From the NCBI GenBank assembly GCA_019636445.1, contig JAHBXO010000016.1:50722-114721 (forward strand): a stretch of 64,000 nt of DNA, in the 5' to 3' direction. The position numbers were made by a program, and so were the translations under genes. The notes beneath the pieces were generated by a model. The model made no database searches. It was not told where the DNA came from and was given only the letters and a program-made list of their open reading frames with translations. The first letter of the stretch is position 1. Every line of letters starts with the position of its first letter. Of the stretch, positions 9,053-17,025 are shown piece by piece. This DNA is from Gemmataceae bacterium (GTDB lineage: Bacteria > Planctomycetota > Planctomycetia > Gemmatales > Gemmataceae).

Positions 9053-9405
9053 CCGGCATCGGTCTTCGGTTCGTCCTTCCGCATCCGCCGGCCGAGAGCC
9101 GCGGCCGCCAGGCCGATCCCCGCGAGTGCGAGCGTGCCCGGTTCCGGAACGCGATTCGGCGGGTTCACCACCGGCGGACACGAACACGGCGGCGGTGGGA
9201 CCACCGGCGGCACGAACGGCGGCGGCGACACCGGCGGCACCACGACCGGCGGCGGCGACACCGGCGGCACGACCGTCACGCGGTTGGGCGTGTTGGGCAC
9301 CGGCGGGAAGAACGCGGCCGCCGGCTGAGAACAAATCGTAAACGCCGTGCCCACGATCCCCGCGGGTATGACGGTCCGCAACCAGTCGTTCCATTCCGAT
9401 GCCAT
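9049..9405 (-). CDS. Small proline-rich PEP-CTERM sorting-domain protein
   Basis: 118 residues. The C-terminus is a textbook PEP-CTERM signal: a VPEPGTLALAGIG start, a hydrophobic helix and GRRMRKDE basic tail. Proteins with this tag are sorted by exosortase and often anchored or glycosylated at the surface. The N-terminus from ATG 9405 carries a hydrophobic stretch (TVIPAGIVGTAFTICSQPAAA) that can act as a signal peptide. The middle is low complexity (PPVSPPPVVVPPVSPPP) encoded by a 30-base tandem duplication, then CSCPPVV. An upstream in-frame extension exists but is Arg-rich and unlike protein, so I reject it. No exosortase gene is in the window. Confidence 0.8.
   Translation of the reverse strand: MASEWNDWLRTVIPAGIVGTAFTICSQPAAAFFPPVPNTPNRVTVVPPVSPPPVVVPPVSPPPFVPPVVPPPPCSCPPVVNPPNRVPEPGTLALAGIGLAAAALGRRMRKDEPKTDAG
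9211..9270. repeat. 30-base tandem duplication within the PEP-CTERM gene
   Basis: Two near-identical copies of a 30-base unit containing GGCGGCGACACCGGCGGCAC, beginning near 9218 and 9248. They encode the repeated PPVSPPP segment in the linker of the small surface protein. Such repeats can change copy number by slippage. Confidence 0.75.
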
Positions 9406-9712
9406 GGCCCAATCCCCGGCGCAGTTCAGGTGCTGCGGATAACATCGGCAATCTGCGGATCGACTCTGGAACCAATTCGCCGGACTGTTCGGATTCTCCG
9501 AACCCCGACGGTTGCTCGTATTCCGCCGTTTGAGCGAATTGCCCGGCCGCCGGCGAAAAGGACGAGGTCTGCGAAGGCCATGAAAGACAATTCGATTACG
9601 GTCGATGGGGAGAAATAGCCGAACGAGAAGAGAGAGCAGGATCTCCGGATCGGGATCGCTGCGCCGGCGAACGAATCGCCGAACGGGTCGAATGTCAGGA
9701 GGACTTACTCCC
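9406..9712. other. Divergent intergenic region (307 bases)
   Basis: The region separates the minus-strand PEP-CTERM gene from the plus-strand BBP7 gene, so it must hold both promoters. Open frames crossing it encode Arg-rich translations without domain signals. The only clear element is AGGAGG at 9698-9703, the ribosome binding site of the BBP7 gene. I see no RNA gene or repeat here. Confidence 0.6.
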
Positions 9713-11362
9713 ATGCGTCGTCTTCTCGCGGCCGGTCTCGGTTGCGGCCTGGCTCTCACCCCGGCCCTCGCTCAAGCCCAATCGCCCCCGCGTTCGCCCG
9801 TGCGCCTCGTGGGTGTCCGCTCGACCGACGAACCACTCCTTCTGGTGCGCGCGCAATCCGGCACCACGCCGATGCCCATGCCGATGCCCGGCACGCCGAT
9901 CGCCGGCACGCCCAAACCGATGCCCGGCGCATCGGTACCGTCGCCGATGCCGGGCGGACCGCCACCCGTGCAACTCGGCATGCCCACGCCGTTCGGCAGC
10001 GGACCGGTCGTGACCGACGGCACGGTTCCGCCAGGCTCGGCGTTCGGCCCTGCGTACTCCTTCGCGCCCGAAGCGGCTTACCCTGGCTACGGCCAGCCCG
10101 GTGGATACCCGCAACCGGTCGGGCCGGAAGCCTACGGCTCCGGCGGTTTCCCCCAACTCGATTCGCCCCTCTACGAGGGTTGCCAGACCGCGCCCGGCTA
10201 CGGATATGAAGGCGGTTACGGCGGATACGAATACGGCGGCCCCCAATTCGCGGGAATCCTCGGCTCCTACGGGCCGAACTGTCGCCCCGGACGCTGGTCT
10301 TTCTCCGCCGAATACCTGCTTTGGTTCACCAAGAGTGCCCGGTTCCCCGCGCTGCTCTCGACCAGCTCGGCCGGATTCAACGGCATCCTCGGCACCGGCG
10401 ATTCCCGCACGATTCTTGGCGACGGCCCCTTCGGCGACACGCTCCATCATGGTGGCCGGTTCGGCTTCAACCGACGCATCGGGGGCGGCGATCGCTGGAG
10501 CCTCGACGGCAGCGTGTTCTTCCTCGGCAACGCCAGCGAGGAGTTCCGCGCCACGAGCAACCAATTCCCCGTACTGGCGAGACCGTTCACGAACGCCAAC
10601 CAGAACATCCCGTTCGCGCAGGTCCTGGCGTCGCCCGGACTCTCCACCGGGGCCGCTTCCGTCAATTTCGAAAACATGGTCTGGGGCGCGGAAATGAACC
10701 TGCGCCGCCGACTCGGCGGACAGGCGTGCTCGCGATACGACTTCCTCTTCGGCTTCCGGTACATGAACCTGTCGGAAGAACTGGCGATTTCGGAGTCGTT
10801 CGCGCGGACGGCGAACTCGCCGCCGTCGATCGGCGTGCCGACCGCGGTATCCGGCACGGTCGACGACGTCTTCCGGACCGAGAACCACTTCTACGGCGGC
10901 ACGGTCGGGCTGTCGCGCGAACGTCGCCGCGGCCGGTGGTTCACGAGCCTCACGGGCAAGATCTCGCTCGGCCAGGTGGAACAGGAAGCCACCATCCAGG
11001 GCGCGCAGACCGTCGTTTTCAGCAACGGATCGACGGGACAATACACCGGCGGCTTGCTGGCCGTCCCGGGCAACATCGGCACCTTCTCGCAGCGCAAGTT
11101 CGCGGTGGTACCCGAGCTGGCATTCAACGTGGGCGTGCAACTGACGCCCCGATGCCGCGCCTTCGTGGGTTACAATTTCCTCTACATCAACAGCGTCCTG
11201 CGGCCGGGGCAACAGATCGATCCGACGATCGACGTGACGCGCATCCCCAACTTCCCGGTGGCGAACGTGACGGCCCTGCCGATCGCGAAGCCGACGGTGC
11301 CGCTAAAGGACTCCGACTTCTTTGCCCAGGGCGTCAGCTTCGGCTTCCAGTGGCACTGGTAA
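9713..11362 (+). CDS. BBP7-family outer-membrane beta-barrel protein
   Basis: 549 residues. The signal peptide (RRLLAAGLGCGLALTPALAQ) is followed by a long low-complexity stretch (about 40-165) with Met-Pro-Gly repeats (PMPMPMPGTPIAGTPKPMPG) and then Gly/Tyr-rich sequence (GYGYEGGYGGYEYGG). From about 190 the sequence WSFSAEYLLWFTKSARFPAL begins the barrel region, with alternating polar/hydrophobic strands to the C-terminal aromatic end (FAQGVSFGFQWHW). That order, with AEYLLWFT after the linker, matches the planctomycete BBP7 family. A terminal aromatic residue is the usual barrel-insertion signal. ATG 9713 is fixed by AGGAGG about 10 bases upstream. It is likely a channel or structural protein of the outer membrane; its substrate is unknown. 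A strong terminator follows. Confidence 0.88.
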   Translation: MRRLLAAGLGCGLALTPALAQAQSPPRSPVRLVGVRSTDEPLLLVRAQSGTTPMPMPMPGTPIAGTPKPMPGASVPSPMPGGPPPVQLGMPTPFGSGPVVTDGTVPPGSAFGPAYSFAPEAAYPGYGQPGGYPQPVGPEAYGSGGFPQLDSPLYEGCQTAPGYGYEGGYGGYEYGGPQFAGILGSYGPNCRPGRWSFSAEYLLWFTKSARFPALLSTSSAGFNGILGTGDSRTILGDGPFGDTLHHGGRFGFNRRIGGGDRWSLDGSVFFLGNASEEFRATSNQFPVLARPFTNANQNIPFAQVLASPGLSTGAASVNFENMVWGAEMNLRRRLGGQACSRYDFLFGFRYMNLSEELAISESFARTANSPPSIGVPTAVSGTVDDVFRTENHFYGGTVGLSRERRRGRWFTSLTGKISLGQVEQEATIQGAQTVVFSNGSTGQYTGGLLAVPGNIGTFSQRKFAVVPELAFNVGVQLTPRCRAFVGYNFLYINSVLRPGQQIDPTIDVTRIPNFPVANVTALPIAKPTVPLKDSDFFAQGVSFGFQWHW

Positions 11363-11380
11363 GCGCGGGTCGAAACCGTG

Positions 11381-11413
11381 GCCGGACCGTCGCAAGACGG
11401 TCCGGCTTTTTTT
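11381..11413 (+). terminator. Rho-independent terminator after the BBP7 gene
   Basis: Perfect 11-bp stem GCCGGACCGTC / GACGGTCCGGC with a GCAA tetraloop, followed by seven T residues. It begins 18 bases after the BBP7 stop codon and is the clearest terminator in the window. Confidence 0.95.
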
Positions 11414-11490
11414 ACGCGCCCCGCGAGGCGATCCCGTTTTGATTTCGCGATCCGGTCCGTTAAAATGCCACTTCCTTTGGTGGATTCCGA

Positions 11491-11979
11491 ATGGATCGGC
11501 TCTGGGCACCCTGGCGACTGGACTACGCCGCACAGCCGAAGGCTCCGGTAGATGCCGGTTGTTTCGTCTGTCGTGCCGCGGCCGCGAACGATCGCGAGCA
11601 CCTGGTCGTGTACCAGACGGAGCAGATCGTCGTGATCCTGAACCGCTACCCGTACAATAACGGGCACTTGTTGGTCTGCCCGCGTGCCCACAAGGCAGAC
11701 CCGCACGAACTGACCGACGGCGAAACCTTGGAATTGCAGCGGATCCTTCAACGAATGATGGCGGCGCTGCAAACAACCATCAAGCCGGACGGTTTCAATG
11801 TCGGATTGAACCTCGGCCGAGCGGCCGGCGCGGGCGTCCCCGGCCACCTGCACTGGCACGTTGTGCCGCGATGGTCGGGCGATGTGAACTTCATGCCCGT
11901 CCTCGCCGACACGAAAGTCATCGTTCAATCGCTCGAATCGCTCCATGAGATTCTGTCGCGGGAACTGAGCGGCCGATGA
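11491..11979 (+). CDS. HIT-family nucleotide hydrolase/transferase
   Basis: 162 residues. The histidine triad HLHWHVVPRW (H-x-H-x-H) near residue 118 is the catalytic motif. The N-terminal DAGCFVCRAAA with a CxxC-like Cys pair and the NRYPYNNGHLLVCPRAHKAD strand match the HIT branch related to AP4A phosphorylases. These proteins act on dinucleoside polyphosphates or nucleoside phosphoramidates through a covalent His-nucleotide intermediate. The exact substrate cannot be told. It starts 80 bases after the BBP7 terminator and so should have its own promoter. Its stop overlaps the start of the dNTPase gene by 4 bases (ATGA), so both nucleotide-clearing enzymes are likely made together. Confidence 0.92.
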   Translation: MDRLWAPWRLDYAAQPKAPVDAGCFVCRAAAANDREHLVVYQTEQIVVILNRYPYNNGHLLVCPRAHKADPHELTDGETLELQRILQRMMAALQTTIKPDGFNVGLNLGRAAGAGVPGHLHWHVVPRWSGDVNFMPVLADTKVIVQSLESLHEILSRELSGR

Positions 11980-13151
11980 CGACACCTCCATCCGACTGGA
12001 TCGAATTCGAGGATCGCTGGCTTGCGCCGTACGCGATGCGAACGACGGCTTCGCGCGGCCGCCGATACCCCGAACCTCCTCATCCGTTCCGCACCGCGTT
12101 CCAACGCGATCGCGAACGGATCGTGCACAGTTCCGCGTTCCGCCGCATGACCGGCAAGACGCAGGTCCTCGTCGCCTCCGTCAACGACCATCACCGCACA
12201 CGGCTGACGCATACGCTGGAGGTCACGCAGGTCGCCCGGACCGCGGCGCGGCGCCTGCGGCTGAACGAGGACCTCGTCGAGGCGATCGCGCTCGCGCACG
12301 ACATCGGGCATCCTCCCTTCGGGCACGCCGGCGAGCAGGCCCTCAGCGAGTGTCTCCGCGATCACGGGGGGTTCAACCATAACCTCTACGGCCTACGCCG
12401 CGTTGACGAACTCGAGGAACGCTATCCCGAGTTTCCGGGCCTCAACCTGACCTACGAACTCCGCGAGGCGTTCGTGCAACATGGTCAGATGCGCGACGGG
12501 CCGGAAGCCGCCGAATTCCGCGACGCCGGTGCCCCCCTGATCGAAGCCCAACTCGTTGACCTTGTCGACAGCATCGCCTACGACACGCACGACGTGGACG
12601 ATGCGCTCGAGATCGGATTCGTGTCCGAATCCGACCTGGACGACGTGGAATTCTGGCGTCGGACGGTCGCAACGGTTCACGCCCGTTACGCTGATCTCAA
12701 GGGAAAACCGCTTCGGACCGCCGTGGTGCGGGAGTTGCTGGCCGCGCAGGTGAACGACCTTTTGGAAGAAACCGCCCGACGGTTGAACCGCGAGGGTATT
12801 CAAAGCGTCCAAGACGTGCGACGGGCGCAGACGCCGCTGGTGGGGCTGAGTCTGGAAATGGAACTGCTCAAGCGCGGGCTGGAGCGGTTTCTCCGCGACC
12901 GGGTCTATCGCCACCATCGCGTACTGCGGATGACGGCGAACGGCAAACGGATCCTGCGGTTGCTTTTTGAAGAACTGGTTCGGACCCCGGAACTACTCCC
13001 CGAACGGCCGTTCCGCCGTTGGTCCGGAACCGACGCCAATCGCCCGCCGGTACCGATTGAACGCGTCGTCGGGGATTATCTGGCCGGAATGACCGACCGT
13101 TACGCCCAGCGCGAATATCGGCGATTGTTCCATCCTTCGATCGACTTGTGA
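11976..13151 (+). CDS. dgt: Deoxyguanosinetriphosphate triphosphohydrolase-like protein (HD domain)
   Basis: 391 residues, usual for the short dGTPase-like subfamily. It hydrolyses dNTPs to the nucleoside and triphosphate and helps set the dNTP pool. Metal ligands of the HD superfamily are visible: RLTHTLEV (first His, residue about 73), ALAHDIGHPPFGHAGE (His-Asp pair and further His) and the distal Asp in LVDSIAYDTHDVDDA. The N-terminal RERIVHSSAFRRMTGKTQVL and C-terminal regions follow the same family. ATG 11976 lies in the ATGA overlap with the HIT gene. The next gene starts just after its stop, so this is the middle of a three-gene unit. Confidence 0.95.
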   Translation: MTTPPSDWIEFEDRWLAPYAMRTTASRGRRYPEPPHPFRTAFQRDRERIVHSSAFRRMTGKTQVLVASVNDHHRTRLTHTLEVTQVARTAARRLRLNEDLVEAIALAHDIGHPPFGHAGEQALSECLRDHGGFNHNLYGLRRVDELEERYPEFPGLNLTYELREAFVQHGQMRDGPEAAEFRDAGAPLIEAQLVDLVDSIAYDTHDVDDALEIGFVSESDLDDVEFWRRTVATVHARYADLKGKPLRTAVVRELLAAQVNDLLEETARRLNREGIQSVQDVRRAQTPLVGLSLEMELLKRGLERFLRDRVYRHHRVLRMTANGKRILRLLFEELVRTPELLPERPFRRWSGTDANRPPVPIERVVGDYLAGMTDRYAQREYRRLFHPSIDL

Positions 13152-13171
13152 CCGCACTCTCCGAGGTAACC

Positions 13172-14398
13172 ATGCTCCTCCTGCTCTTGCGCATATGTTT
13201 CGTCGTTCTGCTCCTCGGTACGTCGATCTTCGCCTTCGTTGTCCTCAACGAACACCCGACCGATCCCGACGCCGAGCCGCAAACCAGCACGATCCTGGGC
13301 GCCCTGTTCGGCGCGGCCATGATGCTCGGCATCGGCGGCGTCGTGATGTACACGGACCTGCGCGAACGCGAGAAGGACATCCGCGTGATCACCTCGCTGT
13401 TCTTCGGCCTGCTCCTTGGATTGCTGATCGGCTGGCAGATCTCCTTCACGGCGGAGCCGATCGTTCGTTCGCTTTGCAACGGTTATCTGGAGCATACGCA
13501 GCGGCGCATGGTGGATTTGTCGCGCCTGCTGATCATGCTGATTTGTTCGTATGCGGCGATTTCCCTGCTCCTGCAGACCAAGGACGAGTTTCGCTTCCTG
13601 ATCCCCTATGTCGAATTTTCCAAACAGGTGAAGGGCGGACGGGCGCTGGTTCTGGATACCAGCGTGATCATCGATGGCCGAATCGCGGATGTGTGCGATA
13701 CTCGAATCATCGACACGAAGCTGGTCGTTCCCAAATTCGTCCTGAACGAATTGCAGGCCATCGCCGATAGCGGCGACAAGATGAAGCGGAACCGCGGCAA
13801 GCGCGGGTTGGACATTCTGAAACGACTTCAGAACAACGCCAAGATCGAACTGGTCGTCCAGGACAGTGTCGGCGAAGTCAAAGCCGGCGAAAAAGTGAAG
13901 GTCGACGAGCGGCTCGTGCTGTTCGCCAAGGCAATCGGCGGACGGGTGGTCACCAACGACTTGAATCTCAACAAGATCGCCCAGCTGCAAGGCGTTGACG
14001 TCGTCAACCTGAACGAAGTCGCGAACTCGCTAAAGACCGTGGCCCTGCCCGGCGAGTATTTGCAACTGCGGATCGCCAAGGCCGGCGACCAACCCGGCCA
14101 GGGCGTCGGCTACCTCGACGACGGCACGATGGTCGTCATCGAACAGGGCCGCGGGCAGATTGGCAACGAAGTCTCGATCGTCGTAACGAGCGTCCACCAG
14201 ACGGCGGCGGGGCGGATGATCTTCGGACGGATCGAAAGCCGGCCCTCCGGCAACTTCGTTCCAGTCGGATCCAGTGGCAGTTACCAACCGGTCGCAGCCA
14301 CCGGCAACACAAGCGCGACGCACAAACCGTTGCCGTCGTCCGAAACGCCCGGTCCCAGCGTACCGGTTCGACCGACGCCGGAACCGCCCAAGTCGTGA
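13172..14398 (+). CDS. Integral membrane PIN-TRAM protein (YacL-like)
   Basis: 408 residues. The N-terminal half has about four hydrophobic helices (LLLLRICFVVLLLGTSIFAF; ILGALFGAAMMLGIGGVVMY; SLFFGLLLGLLIGWQI; LLIMLICSYAAISLLLQ). A PIN nuclease-like domain follows (LVLDTSVIIDGRIADVCDT, then VVPKFVLNELQAIADS, and acidic VVTNDLNLNKIA), and then a TRAM-like RNA-binding segment (GQGVGYLDDGTMVVIEQGRG). Firmicute YacL has the same order. The tail is Pro/Ser/Thr-rich. An upstream GTG at 13148 would overlap dgt, but ATG 13172 has GAGG just upstream and begins the first helix, so I prefer it. The acidic PIN residues are kept, so nuclease activity is possible but not shown for the family. Confidence 0.9.
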   Translation: MLLLLLRICFVVLLLGTSIFAFVVLNEHPTDPDAEPQTSTILGALFGAAMMLGIGGVVMYTDLREREKDIRVITSLFFGLLLGLLIGWQISFTAEPIVRSLCNGYLEHTQRRMVDLSRLLIMLICSYAAISLLLQTKDEFRFLIPYVEFSKQVKGGRALVLDTSVIIDGRIADVCDTRIIDTKLVVPKFVLNELQAIADSGDKMKRNRGKRGLDILKRLQNNAKIELVVQDSVGEVKAGEKVKVDERLVLFAKAIGGRVVTNDLNLNKIAQLQGVDVVNLNEVANSLKTVALPGEYLQLRIAKAGDQPGQGVGYLDDGTMVVIEQGRGQIGNEVSIVVTSVHQTAAGRMIFGRIESRPSGNFVPVGSSGSYQPVAATGNTSATHKPLPSSETPGPSVPVRPTPEPPKS

Positions 14399-14420
14399 TC
14401 GAATGCCGTATCGAGGGAGG

Positions 14421-14447
14421 AACCCACGGCTCGGCCGTGGGTTTTTT
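14421..14447 (+). terminator. Rho-independent terminator after the HIT-dgt-PIN unit
   Basis: Stem AACCCACGGC / GCCGTGGGTT with a TCG loop followed by a T run. It lies 23 bases after the PIN-TRAM stop and before the Shine-Dalgarno of the next gene, marking the end of the HIT-dgt-PIN transcript. Confidence 0.9.
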
Positions 14448-14464
14448 CGTTGAGGAGGTTGGAT

Positions 14465-15196
14465 ATGACTCTGCGAATGTGGTTTGTCGTTGGAACCGGA
14501 CTGACCTTGCTTGGTATCGGAGTGGGGAATTCCGCCGATCCGCCGAAAGCGACGCCCGCCAAAGGCTTCGACGACTCCGCGCTGGTCGAACGCGTCATAG
14601 CCGCCCGCAAGGAATACCAGAACTCGCTCGTCAGCCTCTACGAACACTACGCCCGGATCGGCGACAAGGAACGCGCCCGCTGGGTGGAGGAGGAATTGAA
14701 AGCGTACCACCTGATGAACAAGCCATCGTACCGGTTGGACATCCAGGATGTGCCGCCGGCGACGCTCGAGGCGAAGGTGAACCGACCGGAGGCCAACAAT
14801 CTGTATCGCATCGCGAAGGAGTACAAGGGCAAGGGCACCGGTTCGGAGTACACGCTGAACCAGCGGCGGGCGGAGATCGTGTTTCAGGAGTTGCTGGCGA
14901 AATATCCGGATAGCGACAAGATCGCGGACGTGGCCTACGAACTGGGCGAACTCTACGAGAGCCGGTCCTTCCACCAGTACAACCGGGCCGCCGCGTACTT
15001 CGAACGCGCGTATCAATGGCGGAAAGGGAGCGGCACCGACGCCCGACTCCGTGCGGCGCGGCTCTACGACAAGCAACTCGGCGAACGCAGCAAGGCCATC
15101 GAGTTGTACCGCGACGTGATGCTCAACGACGCGGACAAGGACCGGATGAAGGAGGCCGAACGGCGTCTGGCGGAGCTCACCAGCACCCGGAAATAG
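14465..15196 (+). CDS. Exported helical (TPR-like) protein of unknown function
   Basis: 243 residues. ATG 14465 follows GAGGAGG by about 7 bases and opens a signal peptide (LRMWFVVGTGLTLLGIGVGN, then SADPPKA), so the protein should be exported. The rest is mostly helical. Paired helices such as EIVFQELLAKYPDSDKIADV, YELGELYESRSFHQYNRAAA and GERSKAIELYRDVMLND resemble tetratricopeptide units of the kind in outer-membrane assembly lipoproteins, though there is no lipobox. No catalytic motif is present. It sits between a terminator and the metal-transport genes, 21 bases before the CDF gene, and could be cotranscribed with them. A scaffold role is the most I can infer. Confidence 0.75.
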   Translation: MTLRMWFVVGTGLTLLGIGVGNSADPPKATPAKGFDDSALVERVIAARKEYQNSLVSLYEHYARIGDKERARWVEEELKAYHLMNKPSYRLDIQDVPPATLEAKVNRPEANNLYRIAKEYKGKGTGSEYTLNQRRAEIVFQELLAKYPDSDKIADVAYELGELYESRSFHQYNRAAAYFERAYQWRKGSGTDARLRAARLYDKQLGERSKAIELYRDVMLNDADKDRMKEAERRLAELTSTRK

Positions 15197-15217
15197 GGCC
15201 GCCCCTACAATGCTCCC

Positions 15218-16153
15218 ATGTCGTCGCACTCGCTCCGCCGGTATGCCTTGCTCGCCATCGCCACCGCGGTCGCCACGATCGGCATGAAATCGGCCGCGAG
15301 CGTTCTCACCGGATCGGTGGGGCTGTTCTCCGACGCTCTCGAATCCGGCGTCAACCTCTTGGCGGCCGTGACGGCATACTTCTCGCTCTGGTATGCCGCC
15401 CGGCCCGCCGACGAAAACCATACGTACGGCCACCAAAAGATCGAATTCTTCGCCAGTGGACTCGAAGGATTGCTGATCCTGCTCGCCGGCATCGGCACGA
15501 TCGTCTACGCCCTCGATCGCATCGTCGAACCCCACCCGCTGCGCGATTTGCAACTGGGTACCGGCATTGCGATCGCCGCGGCGGCGCTGAACCTCGTCGT
15601 GGCCCGAATCCTCCTCAGCGTCGGGCGCCGCTCGCGGTCGATCGTCCTGGAATCGGACGGGCACCACCTGATGACCGACGTGTACACGTCCGCCGCCGTC
15701 GTGGGTGGACTGGTGCTCGTCGCCCTCACGGGGGCGACCTATCTCGATCCGATCCTCGCGATCGCCGTCGCGCTGCACATCCTGGTCACCGGCTTCCGGC
15801 TCATGCGCCGATCCTTCAATGGCCTGATGGATCACGCCCTGTCGCCGGAGGAGCAAGGCCGGCTGCGCGCCGCGATCCGCGCGGCCCTGCCCGCCGGCAC
15901 GGATTTCCACGCCTTGCGGACCCGGCAGGCCGGAGCGAAGATCTTCGCGGAGTTCCATCTCCTCGTCTCCGGGGATGCGACCGTGCGCGCCGCGCACGAA
16001 CTGGCGCACCGGGTGGAGGATGCCCTGCGGGGTACGGAACCGAACCTGGCCGTCACGATCCATATCGAACCGATCGACGAAGCCTCGTCGTGGGAAGCGG
16101 TGGAACTGGCCCGACTTGGCGAAGCCGAGGCGCCCGCGGAGACCCGGCCGTGA
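15218..16153 (+). CDS. Cation diffusion facilitator (CDF) metal exporter
   Basis: 311 residues, typical of bacterial CDF proteins such as FieF/YiiP. It exports divalent metal (Zn2+, Fe2+, Mn2+ or similar) from the cytoplasm in exchange for protons. Six helices are expected; the first (ATAVATIGMKSAASVLTGSV) is followed by SVGLFSDALESGVNLL, whose Asp is one half of the transport site. HTYGHQKIEFFASG and the second-site SDGHHLMTDVYTSAAV (HxxxD) follow. The C-terminal cytoplasmic domain contains GTDFHALRTRQAGAKIFAEF and VTIHIEP. The first site appears to be Asn/Asp rather than Asp-Asp (ALESGVN), so specificity is uncertain. Its stop overlaps the next gene by 4 bases (GTGA). Confidence 0.92.
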   Translation: MSSHSLRRYALLAIATAVATIGMKSAASVLTGSVGLFSDALESGVNLLAAVTAYFSLWYAARPADENHTYGHQKIEFFASGLEGLLILLAGIGTIVYALDRIVEPHPLRDLQLGTGIAIAAAALNLVVARILLSVGRRSRSIVLESDGHHLMTDVYTSAAVVGGLVLVALTGATYLDPILAIAVALHILVTGFRLMRRSFNGLMDHALSPEEQGRLRAAIRAALPAGTDFHALRTRQAGAKIFAEFHLLVSGDATVRAAHELAHRVEDALRGTEPNLAVTIHIEPIDEASSWEAVELARLGEAEAPAETRP

Positions 16154-17025
16154 TCGGACTTTTCGACGAACCGGCCGTTCGAACAGTCGCACTGGGTACG
16201 GCGGCGATCGGCGCGCTTGCCGGATTCATTGGTACATTCGCCGTCGTCCGCCGCCAGAGCCTGCTCGGCGATGCGATCTCCCATGCGGCCTTGCCCGGCC
16301 TCGCACTCGCCTTTCTGCTGGGTGCCCGTTCGCCGATCGTCTTGATCGCCGGGGCCGCAGTCGCCGGGTGGATCGCGATTGCGCTCGTCGCCGGGTTGGT
16401 CCGTGGCCGGCACGCGAGCTTCGACACCGCGCTCGGCGGGGCGCTCGCGGTCTTCTTCGGAATCGGTTTGGCCCTGCTGACCGCCATCCAGAAACACATA
16501 CCCGATGCGACCCGGCACGGATTGGACCGGTATCTCTTCGGCCAAGCGGCGATTATGGACGAGACCGACGTCCGGGTTGTCGCCGCGGTCGGACTCATTT
16601 CACTCGGCATCGTGCTTGCCCTCTGGAAGCCGATCCAACTCCTCTGCTTCGATCCCGATTTCGCGGCTGTTCAAGGCTGGCCGATCCGCCGGCTGGATGC
16701 GTTGCTCGCCGCACTCGTCGTGGTCGCCACGGTGACGGGGCTACAGGCGGTCGGGGTCGTCCTCATGAGTTCGCTGCTGGTGGCACCCGCCGTCGCGGCC
16801 CGGCAATGGCTCAACCGGCTCGGCCCCATGGCAGCCCTCGCCGCCGCATTCGGCGGGATTGCCGGGTTCGCCGGCACGATCGGCAGCCACCTGCTGTCCA
16901 AGGATAACCGCACCGTGCCCACCGGACCGGTGATCGTTCTCGTCGCCACGGCCCTCGTCGCAATCTCGTTGGCACGATCGCTTTTCGCTCGCCGCGTCAT
17001 CGCCCCGGCGGGGGCGACATCATGA
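16150..17025 (+). CDS. ABC-3 family metal transporter permease (ZnuB/TroC-like), first subunit
   Basis: 291 residues starting at GTG 16150 inside the CDF stop overlap. About eight to nine helices cover the protein. The family motif VVRRQSLLGDAISHAALPGL near residue 30 matches ABC-3 permeases, as do the long central helices and GLQAVGVVLMSSLLVAPAVA. Members import Zn2+ or Mn2+ with a periplasmic binding lipoprotein and an ATPase. No upstream in-frame sequence is needed; translation before GTG would fall in the CDF gene. It overlaps the second permease by 4 bases. Neither the ATPase nor the binding protein is adjacent, so the complex must draw them from elsewhere. Confidence 0.93.
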   Translation: MIGLFDEPAVRTVALGTAAIGALAGFIGTFAVVRRQSLLGDAISHAALPGLALAFLLGARSPIVLIAGAAVAGWIAIALVAGLVRGRHASFDTALGGALAVFFGIGLALLTAIQKHIPDATRHGLDRYLFGQAAIMDETDVRVVAAVGLISLGIVLALWKPIQLLCFDPDFAAVQGWPIRRLDALLAALVVVATVTGLQAVGVVLMSSLLVAPAVAARQWLNRLGPMAALAAAFGGIAGFAGTIGSHLLSKDNRTVPTGPVIVLVATALVAISLARSLFARRVIAPAGATS